A stretch of 5,432 nucleotides of DNA from Rhodoluna sp. (GTDB lineage: Bacteria; Actinomycetota; Actinomycetes; Actinomycetales; Microbacteriaceae), in assembly GCA_023260375.1 (NCBI GenBank), contig JALQVK010000136.1, forward strand, positions 1 through 5,432, read 5' to 3'. The position numbers were made by a program, and so were the translations under genes. Shown here one piece after another: positions 1-4,670 of the stretch. The first letter of the stretch is position 1. Each line of letters starts with the position of its first letter. Under the pieces are notes generated by a model. That model saw only the letters and a list, made by a program, of their open reading frames with translations, was not told the origin of the DNA and did not search any database.

Positions 1-1
1 G

Positions 2-226
2 ACCTACAAGTTCATGAACGCACTTCAGGTGATCGACATTTCGAACAACCTTGGAGACTCAAAGTCGCTAGCCACTCACCCAGCCACCACCACCCACAAG
101 CGTCTCGGACCAGAGGTTCGCGCGAAGGCTGGTATCACCGATGGAACTGTTCGCCTATCGGTTGGCTTGGAAAACGTGGAGGACCTGCTGAAGGATCTTC
201 ACCAGGCCCTAGACGCGGCTTTCTAG
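2..226 (+). CDS. metZ: O-succinylhomoserine sulfhydrylase, C-terminal end (partial)
   Basis: This is the last 74 residues of a PLP-dependent enzyme of the Cys/Met metabolism family. The gene enters from the left edge, so the PLP-binding lysine and the start lie outside the window. Visible motifs are DISNNLGDSKSL followed by THPATTTH, and further on VRLSVGLE, whose arginine binds the substrate carboxylate in this family. The DISNNLGD wording is characteristic of MetZ (O-succinylhomoserine plus sulfide to homocysteine), as opposed to MetY, which usually has ANVGDAK, or cystathionine gamma-synthase, which has ESLGGVESL. The reaction is part of cytoplasmic methionine synthesis. The acyl group used (succinyl or acetyl) cannot be decided from this fragment. 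The TAG stop (224-226) overlaps the stop of the convergent deoA within the tetranucleotide CTAG. Confidence 0.85.
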   Translation, partial: TYKFMNALQVIDISNNLGDSKSLATHPATTTHKRLGPEVRAKAGITDGTVRLSVGLENVEDLLKDLHQALDAAF

Positions 227-1500
227 CCCCTAATCTGGCCGAGTAGCAACTTGCGCTCGGGAGCGGTGGCGCCAATTTCAATGCCACCTTCAAGCGATTC
301 GATTGCGCGGGTAAATCGCTCTTCGTCGTCGGTGTAAAGGGTCAGTAGCGGCTCACCTTTGGTGACCGATTCACCTTGAACCTTGTTCAAAACGATTCCT
401 GCACCAAACTGAACCGGGTCTTCCTTGCGAGCTCGACCGGCGCCAAGACGCCAGCTGGCTATGCCAACACTCAGTGCATCTAGTTTTGAAATCACGCCGG
501 TTTCGGCAGCGGTGACCACGTGCTCGAATTTGGCCTTTGGTAGTTCGGCCTTCGGGTCTCCCCCTTGGGCAGCAATCATGGCATTCCATTTGTCCATGGC
601 GCGCCCGTCACTAAGCGCGGCACGAACATCCTGGTCTGGTTTTCCCGCAAGACGCAGCATCTCTTCGGCGAGCATCACGGTTAGGTCAACGACATCTTTT
701 GGTCCGCCGCCGGCGAGGACTTCAACCGACTCTTCAACCTCTAACGAGTTACCGATTTTGCGGCCGAGCGGAGTGGACATGTCGGTCAGGAGTGCTGAAA
801 TCTTGACGCCCGCATCCTGGCCAATTTGAACCATGACCTTGGCAAGTTCTTCAGCCTTGGCGAAGTCTTTCATGAAGGCGCCAGAACCAACCTTAACGTC
901 AAGGACCAAACTTCCGGTTCCCTCAGCGATCTTCTTCGACATGATCGACGAAGCTATTAGTGGAATGGCTTCCACGGTCCCGGTTACATCGCGAAGTGCA
1001 TAGAGCTTCTTGTCGGCAGGTGCTAGCCCAGAACCAGCGGCACAGATGACTGCGCCAACATCTTGAAGTTGGTCGAACATCTCCTGGTTGGACAGGGCTG
1101 CTCGCCAGCCGGGGATGGCTTCAAGTTTGTCTAGGGTTCCACCGGTGTGACCGAGGCCACGGCCTGAGAGCTGAGGAACGGCAACACCGAAGGCAGCAAC
1201 TAGAGGTGCAAGCGGCAGGGTGATCTTGTCGCCGACGCCGCCGGTTGAGTGCTTGTCGGCGGTTGGAACACCGAGCTTCGAGTAGTCGAGAGTTTCACCG
1301 GAGGCAATCATGGCCATGGTGAGATCTTTGATCTCGCGACGATTCATTCCGTTTAGGAGAATCGCCATGGTCATGGCGCTCATCTGTTCGTCGGCTACAT
1401 TGCCTTTTGTGTAATTCTCGATTAGCCAATTGATGGCATCTGTCGAAAGTTCACCGTGCTCGCGCTTCTGGATGATCAGCTGAATGGCGTCGAAAGACAT
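223..1500 (-). CDS. deoA: Thymidine / pyrimidine-nucleoside phosphorylase
   Basis: A 425-residue, full-length member of the thymidine/pyrimidine-nucleoside phosphorylase family (usual size 430-440). It splits thymidine or deoxyuridine, and perhaps uridine, with phosphate to free base and (deoxy)ribose-1-phosphate in the cytoplasm. The phosphate-binding motif KHSTGGVGDK is at residues 83-92, and the family signature SGRGLGHTGGTLDKLE at 112-127. Pyrimidine-contacting residues equivalent to E. coli R171, S186 and K190 are seen as R170, S185 and K189 in LRDVTGTVEAIPLIASSIMSKK-like context, and DVKVGSGAFMK is at 201-211. The C-terminal domain from about residue 335 is complete. The ATG overlaps the cdd TAA by one base (TAATG) and has a GAGGAG ribosome site, so translation is probably coupled to cdd. 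It is the last gene of its unit and runs tail to tail into metZ. Sequence alone does not separate a strict thymidine phosphorylase (DeoA) from the broader Pdp type. Confidence 0.95.
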   Translation of the reverse strand: MSFDAIQLIIQKREHGELSTDAINWLIENYTKGNVADEQMSAMTMAILLNGMNRREIKDLTMAMIASGETLDYSKLGVPTADKHSTGGVGDKITLPLAPLVAAFGVAVPQLSGRGLGHTGGTLDKLEAIPGWRAALSNQEMFDQLQDVGAVICAAGSGLAPADKKLYALRDVTGTVEAIPLIASSIMSKKIAEGTGSLVLDVKVGSGAFMKDFAKAEELAKVMVQIGQDAGVKISALLTDMSTPLGRKIGNSLEVEESVEVLAGGGPKDVVDLTVMLAEEMLRLAGKPDQDVRAALSDGRAMDKWNAMIAAQGGDPKAELPKAKFEHVVTAAETGVISKLDALSVGIASWRLGAGRARKEDPVQFGAGIVLNKVQGESVTKGEPLLTLYTDDEERFTRAIESLEGGIEIGATAPERKLLLGQIRG

Positions 1501-1895
1501 TACTTGCGCTCCTCAAGATCGCGAGGGCCGAAGGCGTCTGGCAAAACCTCGTCGATGGTTTTTAGTCCAGAGACGGTTTCCAAAACCATGTTCGGTGCGG
1601 AGTGCTCAAACAAGAGCTGTCGGCAGCGTCCACAAGGCATCAGGATGTTCCCGTGACCATCTACGCAGGTGAATGCGACAAGCTTGCCGCCGCCAGTCAT
1701 GGTCAGGTTGGAAACTAGTGAGCACTCGGCACAAAGACCGAGGCCATAGGAAGCATTTTCAACATTGCAGCCGGCCACGATGCGGCCGTCTTCGGTGAGA
1801 GCTGCAGCACCCACCGGGAATTTGGAGTATGGCGCATAGGCCTTTTGCATTGATTCGTTCGCGACCTTGCGAAGTTCGTCCCAGTTGATGTTCAC
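1500..1895 (-). CDS. cdd: Cytidine deaminase
   Basis: A 131-residue protein matching the short, homotetrameric cytidine deaminases. It hydrolyses cytidine and deoxycytidine to uridine and deoxyuridine with release of ammonia. The zinc site is complete: C55-A-E57, with E57 as the proton shuttle, and P87-C88-G-R-C91 (PCGRCRQ). The ribose-contacting NVEN is at residues 44-47. The CAEC wording, instead of the common CAER, is known from actinobacterial enzymes such as that of Mycobacterium tuberculosis. Translation starts at GTG (1895-1893), 4 bases after the TAA of the upstream lyase gene; the preceding ribosome site is weak (TTAGG). The stop overlaps the deoA ATG. With deoA it makes a two-step route from cytidine compounds to free base and sugar phosphate. 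Confidence 0.95.
   Translation of the reverse strand: MNINWDELRKVANESMQKAYAPYSKFPVGAAALTEDGRIVAGCNVENASYGLGLCAECSLVSNLTMTGGGKLVAFTCVDGHGNILMPCGRCRQLLFEHSAPNMVLETVSGLKTIDEVLPDAFGPRDLEERK
1509..1514 (-). promoter_or_regulatory. Ribosome binding site of deoA
   Basis: On the minus strand this reads GAGGAG, 8 bases before the deoA ATG. It lies inside the last codons of cdd (Leu-Glu-Glu-Arg-Lys-stop). It is the strongest Shine-Dalgarno site in the window and fixes the deoA start. It would allow deoA to be translated independently as well as by re-initiation after cdd. Confidence 0.8.
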
Positions 1896-1899
1896 GGGT

Positions 1900-3045
1900 T
1901 TAGCCTAATGCTTTGGCTATGCGCGCGAGCCCCTCTGAGATGTGCTCTTGGCTGGTGCCAAAGTTGAGGCGAACGAAGTCGGTGTATTCGGGTCCGTGGT
2001 CGTTGCCAGGAACTAGCGAGACTCGGCCGTTGGTTACGAGGTGGCTTACGGTATCTTTGCCTAAGTTCCAGACACCAACGTTTAGCCATGCAAGGTATCC
2101 GGCGTCTGGTAGGTCGAAGGTGACTTCTGGGAAGCGCTTCTTGAGCTCAGACTTTAGGAACTTGCGGTTGTCGTCGAGGACCTTGACGGTGTTGTCGAGC
2201 CAGTCGGTTCCGTTTGAGTAAGCCTCAACCATTGCGAAGGCACCGAGCAGGCTAGAACGCCAATGAGTAGCCTGTGGCATCAGGTTTGCCTTGGCTTGCA
2301 TTTGAGCCGACTGAGTGAGCACAAAGCCCGCCTTGAGACCGGCGTGGTTCCAACTTTTGCTAGAGCTGGTAACGCAGATGCCGGTGCTTTCGGCATCTGA
2401 TCCACAGTTTAGGTAAGGGGTGAATTCGTGGTCTTCATAGGTTAGCGGCGCGTGAATTTCGTCGCTGATCACGATTGCGTCGTGCTTTTTGGCGATCTTT
2501 GCAAGTTCGGTAAGTTGTGCTCTTGAGAAAGCCTTGCCAACCGGGTTTTGCGGGTTGCAAAGCAGCAGGAACTTCACGCCGGCGGCAAATTCACGTTCGA
2601 TTCCGTCGAGGTCTAGGTCGTAGTTTGATTCCAGCGGAACGTCGACAGGTTCAATGTTTAGTTCGCCGAGCCACTCCCAAAAGCCGTGATAAACGGGACT
2701 GTTGATGATGACCTTGCCGTTGCTAGCACCGTTGGCGCGAAGGAACTCAACCACACCAACACCAACGTCGGTGACGAGCTTTAGCTGACTCCTGTCGATG
2801 TTCCAGTTCCAACGGTCTTTGGCGAAGCCCTCAAAGCTCTGCGCTACTTCAGGAACGGGTCCGGTATAGCCAAGGTCAGACTCGGAGACCATTTTGATTA
2901 GACGATCTTTGATTCCATCCGCGATTTGGAAGTCCATTTCAGCAACATGCATCGGCAAGACATCGACTGGGAAACGACGCCACTTAGACGAATGGCGAGA
3001 GTGCAGAACGCCGAGCGCTGGGGCTTCGATTTGGGAATCAGACAT
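1900..3045 (-). CDS. MalY/PatB-like PLP-dependent C-S lyase or aminotransferase
   Basis: A fold-type I PLP enzyme (class I/II aminotransferase superfamily) of about 381 residues, most like MalY/PatB cystathionine beta-lyases, which convert cystathionine or cysteine conjugates to a thiol, pyruvate and ammonia. Numbered from the ATG at 3045: HSRHSSKW (15-22) and PMHVAEMDF (to 39) are the typical N-terminal blocks; LGYTGP follows; the tyrosine of SPVYHGF is about Y119; NPQNPVG is 164-170; DEIH is 195-198; the PLP lysine is K230 in SSSKSWNHAGLKAGF; the carboxylate-binding arginine is R359 in RLNFGTS. Length and motifs are intact. An in-frame ATG at 3063 would add six residues (MSNNCF). I prefer 3045 because family members begin close to the SSKW block, but neither start has a clear ribosome site. 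It is first of three tightly spaced genes with cdd and deoA. Substrate is not known; cystathionine beta-lyase (methionine synthesis) is the best guess. Confidence 0.88.
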   Translation of the reverse strand: MSDSQIEAPALGVLHSRHSSKWRRFPVDVLPMHVAEMDFQIADGIKDRLIKMVSESDLGYTGPVPEVAQSFEGFAKDRWNWNIDRSQLKLVTDVGVGVVEFLRANGASNGKVIINSPVYHGFWEWLGELNIEPVDVPLESNYDLDLDGIEREFAAGVKFLLLCNPQNPVGKAFSRAQLTELAKIAKKHDAIVISDEIHAPLTYEDHEFTPYLNCGSDAESTGICVTSSSKSWNHAGLKAGFVLTQSAQMQAKANLMPQATHWRSSLLGAFAMVEAYSNGTDWLDNTVKVLDDNRKFLKSELKKRFPEVTFDLPDAGYLAWLNVGVWNLGKDTVSHLVTNGRVSLVPGNDHGPEYTDFVRLNFGTSQEHISEGLARIAKALG

Positions 3046-3066
3046 AAAACAATTGTTACTCATCTA
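3046..3066. promoter_or_regulatory. Divergent start region with 10-bp palindrome
   Basis: The lyase gene (minus) and the exporter gene (plus) have starts separated by only 21 bases, or 3 if the upstream lyase ATG at 3063 is used. AACAATTGTT at 3048-3057 is a perfect palindrome, and on each strand it offers AACAAT as a weak -10-like hexamer. TTGGGA (3031-3036) is a possible plus-strand -35. Promoters for both genes must lie in or beside this stretch, so each probably extends into the coding sequence of the other gene. Leaderless or very short-leader transcripts are likely. The exact promoter boxes cannot be assigned with certainty. Confidence 0.35.
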
Positions 3067-3684
3067 ATGTGCTTGACTTTACTCGTGAATGAACTTTTTA
3101 GCTCGCTGGTCGGTATTGCCATTTTCGGCTTCGTTACCTCGGTAACCCCTGGACCAAACAACACTTACCTTTTGACCAGCGGAATGAATTTCGGCGTTCG
3201 CCGATCGCTCGCTTACGTGAACGGCATCATGGTCGGCTTGACACTGATGTTTGCCGCGATGTATCTGGGAGTTGGTTCGCTGTTCAGGGCGTTTCCCCTG
3301 ATTCAAGAGGTTTTGAAGTACGTCGGATTCGGATACATCCTTTACATGGCATACAGCATCGTCAGTTCCAGCTTTGTTCACAAACACGAGCAAATTGAAC
3401 GTGCTGGATTCTTCCGCGCCACCGCTTTCCAGTTAATAAATCCCAAGGCTTGGATCGTTTTGATCTCCATGTACGCCACTTTTATTGGCGACAGCACCGA
3501 TTTGACCAAGGTCGGTCTGGTTTTGGCGGTATTTCTGGTTGCAACCTATCCCGGCGCAGTTATTTGGGCAGCATTCGGTGAACTCATGGCCGGTTGGCTC
3601 TCAAAGCCCACATATCGCCGTGTTTTCAATGTTTCAGCGGCAATTTTGCTGGTTCTATCCATGGTTCCAGCCCTGTTTTTGTAG
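3067..3684 (+). CDS. LysE/RhtB-family amino acid exporter
   Basis: A 205-residue inner-membrane protein of the LysE/RhtB translocator family, which exports amino acids such as lysine, homoserine, threonine or cysteine derivatives. The family hallmark TPGPNN is at residues 27-32 at the end of the first hydrophobic segment, and FQLINPKAW is at 121-129. Hydrophobic stretches lie at about 11-35, 48-70, 84-101, 125-140, 147-171 and 187-204, giving the expected six-segment plan with a short hydrophilic middle around KHEQIER. The ATG at 3067 is chosen. A GTG at 3085 would give 199 residues and an equally normal N-terminus. The reading frame stays open back to an ATG at 2926, but those residues overlap the lyase gene on the other strand and do not resemble LysE. 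It is divergent from the C-S lyase, so a sulfur amino acid or homoserine substrate is possible but unproven. Confidence 0.9.
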   Translation: MCLTLLVNELFSSLVGIAIFGFVTSVTPGPNNTYLLTSGMNFGVRRSLAYVNGIMVGLTLMFAAMYLGVGSLFRAFPLIQEVLKYVGFGYILYMAYSIVSSSFVHKHEQIERAGFFRATAFQLINPKAWIVLISMYATFIGDSTDLTKVGLVLAVFLVATYPGAVIWAAFGELMAGWLSKPTYRRVFNVSAAILLVLSMVPALFL

Positions 3685-3826
3685 CAAGATTCAAGGGCAG
3701 ATATAGGGTTTTCCAAACTTTAATAAATATATTCCGCGACACACCGAGTCCTTACAAAATGCATAATTTTGCAGGCGTATTATCGGTCTACAACTAAATA
3801 GATCGTCTACTAGGGGAAGCCAGCGA

Positions 3827-3892
3827 ATGTCTGACGGAACCCGAAAAAGGTTCTCCAAACACAGACCTGGTGCCGATCTAAAAATCACTTAA
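3827..3892 (+). CDS. Possible 21-residue basic peptide (doubtful small ORF)
   Basis: An ATG at 3827 opens 21 codons, ending in TAA at 3890-3892. A purine-rich AGGGGAAG lies about 8-15 bases before it, and a TATTAT hexamer about 45 bases upstream. The peptide begins MSDGTRKRFSKHR and is rich in lysine and arginine in its first half. I do not recognise it. It could be a small protein, a leader peptide of the nrd operon, or chance. In favour: the ribosome-site-like sequence and position in the only real gap. Against: its length, which random sequence often reaches, and no family resemblance. Confidence 0.2.
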   Translation: MSDGTRKRFSKHRPGADLKIT

Positions 3893-3910
3893 GCGGTTCA
3901 CGAAAGTGGC

Positions 3911-3939
3911 GTTTTCGGTGTCTCCAAATTCGATAGAAT
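3911..3939 (+). promoter_or_regulatory. Probable nrdHIE promoter
   Basis: TAGAAT at 3934-3939 is a good -10 hexamer (5 of 6 to TATAAT). At 17 bases upstream is GTTTTC (3911-3916), a poor -35. A start of transcription near 3945-3947 would give a leader of about 60 bases before the preferred nrdH ATG. The sequence CGATAG overlaps the -10 and is repeated exactly 20 bases downstream (3951-3956), which may be an operator. No clear NrdR box is visible. Confidence 0.35.
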
Positions 3940-3953
3940 TAGGTAGAAATCGA

Positions 3954-3995
3954 TAGCGGCTCCTCCTTCTAAAACCGCTGATGGCCCTTTTAGAA
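3954..3995 (+). promoter_or_regulatory. Possible H-type RNA pseudoknot at the nrdH start
   Basis: Two crossing perfect complementarities are seen. Stem 1 is AGCGG (3955-3959) with CCGCT (3975-3979), extendable by a T-G pair at 3954/3980. Stem 2 is TTCTAAAA (3967-3974) with TTTTAGAA (3988-3995). The 3' strand of stem 1 follows the 5' strand of stem 2 with no gap. Loop 1 is CTCCTCC (3960-3966) and the last loop is 8 bases (3980-3987). Its 3' edge touches the ATG cluster at 3996, 4002 and 4008 of nrdH. Alternatively the two stems are mutually exclusive hairpins. The pairing is read directly from the sequence; folding and function are inference. Confidence 0.35.
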
Positions 3996-4007
3996 ATGAG
4001 TATGAAG

Positions 4008-4241
4008 ATGAGCGCTGCAGTAGCAACCGTTTACACCCTTCCAGCTTGCGTCCAGTGCGACAGCACGAAGCGCTTGCTCACCCGCGAAAACATCGAGTTC
4101 AACGTTGTTGACCTAAGCCAGGATGCTCAGGCACTTGAGATGATCCAGGCCCTCGGCTACACCGCAGCTCCTGTGGTTATTGCCGGTGAAGACCACTGGT
4201 CGGGCTTCAAAATGGAAAAAATTCTAGCGCTCAAGAACTAG
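4008..4241 (+). CDS. nrdH: NrdH-redoxin (glutaredoxin-like electron donor)
   Basis: A 77-residue thioredoxin-fold protein that supplies electrons to the class Ib ribonucleotide reductase NrdEF. In this family it is itself reduced by thioredoxin reductase and not by glutathione. The redox motif C14-V-Q-C17 follows VYTLPA; the cis-proline loop is AAPVVI; and HWSGFKMEKI near the C-terminus is the NrdH hallmark. Four in-frame ATGs (3981, 3996, 4002, 4008) are available. The one at 4008 gives MSAAVATVYT and the normal family length, while 3981 would add nine residues and place the start inside a predicted RNA structure. No strong Shine-Dalgarno site distinguishes them. It is the first gene of nrdH-nrdI-nrdE; nrdI follows after 18 bases. 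Confidence 0.93.
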   Translation: MSAAVATVYTLPACVQCDSTKRLLTRENIEFNVVDLSQDAQALEMIQALGYTAAPVVIAGEDHWSGFKMEKILALKN

Positions 4242-4259
4242 TTATTAACGTGGCTTGAA

Positions 4260-4670
4260 GTGTTCGAAATCGTGTACTTCTCAAGTACATCTGAGAACAC
4301 CAAACGCTTTGTTGAGAAACTAGGAATAAAGTCAACCCGCATCCCACTTTTCACCAAAGAAGTCGAGGACTTTTCGGTCGAAAATGACAGTATTTTGGTT
4401 CTCCCAACATACGGCGGCGGTGAAGACAAAAGAGCAGTACCAAAACAAGTAATCAAGTTCCTGAATAACCCAGCCAATCGGGCAAAAATCGCCGGCGTAA
4501 TTGCGCTAGGAAACACCAATTTTGGTGACACCTATTGCATCGCCGGCGACATAGTCTCCGAGAAGCTAAATGTCCCACTTCTCTACCGCGTAGAGATCCT
4601 GGGAACCCCCGACGATGTAAAAGAAGTAAAAGAGAGAATCCAAAAATTATGGACCGCACGACAGAACTAG
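4260..4670 (+). CDS. nrdI: NrdI flavodoxin-like maturation protein
   Basis: A 136-residue flavodoxin-like FMN protein of the usual NrdI length. It provides the oxidant (superoxide/peroxide) that assembles the dimanganese-tyrosyl radical cofactor of NrdF. The phosphate-binding loop SSTSENT is at residues 8-14. The isoalloxazine-contacting loops are LPTYGGG (48-54) and [10 protein letters not shown] (84-93). The start must be GTG at 4260: the frame upstream has no other usable start before the nrdH TAG, which is in the same frame. The ribosome site is weak (TTGAAG directly before GTG), suggesting dependence on nrdH translation. Its 3' end overlaps the start of nrdE by 22 bases. Codons are more A-ending and the gene looks more AT-rich than nrdE. 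Confidence 0.95.
   Translation: MFEIVYFSSTSENTKRFVEKLGIKSTRIPLFTKEVEDFSVENDSILVLPTYGGGEDKRAVPKQVIKFLNNPANRAKIAGVIALGNTNFGDTYCIAGDIVSEKLNVPLLYRVEILGTPDDVKEVKERIQKLWTARQN

Larger units (their letters stand above)
3685..3980. other. Intergenic region between lysE-type gene and nrdH
   Basis: An AT-rich stretch of about 296 bases, with no tRNA, no mobile-element ends and no long open frame of convincing character. A weak stem GCCCT (3670-3674) with AGGGC (3694-3698) spans the exporter stop, but it has a 19-base loop and no clean T-run, so it is at best a poor terminator. TATTAT at 3778-3783 could be a -10 box. AGGGG at about 3812-3816 precedes a 21-codon ORF. GAACC/GGTTC (3837-3841 and 3849-3853) makes a small hairpin. 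The right end carries the probable nrd promoter and a possible structured leader, listed separately. Confidence 0.6.

Noticed and set aside
425..829. 134-codon plus-strand open frame opposite deoA
   Set aside because: Antisense shadow of a clearly conserved enzyme; low-complexity Ser/Ala/Pro-rich translation.
2926..3066. N-terminal extension of the LysE-type exporter reading frame back to an ATG at 2926
   Set aside because: These 47 codons lie opposite the start of the lyase gene, do not look like LysE, and the family motif is at the right distance from the ATG at 3067.
3073..3100. TTGACT followed at 17 bases by TTTTAG as a promoter
   Set aside because: It lies within the exporter gene, downstream of its start, and would not drive any gene there.
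3719..3734. AT-rich run AATAAATATATT as an NrdR box
   Set aside because: Lacks the conserved outer C and G positions and has no second box at the usual distance; it is also more than 250 bases from nrdH.
3691..3888. 65-codon minus-strand open frame in the gap
   Set aside because: No recognisable family, no ribosome site and no promoter; probably chance.
3846..3910. GGTTC-containing stretches as part of a tRNA
   Set aside because: No matching acceptor, D-arm or anticodon arm can be drawn around them.
3841..3918. CCGAAAA (3841-3847) pairing with TTTTCGG (3912-3918) as a long-range leader stem
   Set aside because: A 7-bp complementarity over a 64-base gap is expected by chance in a region of this size, and the right arm overlaps the likely promoter.
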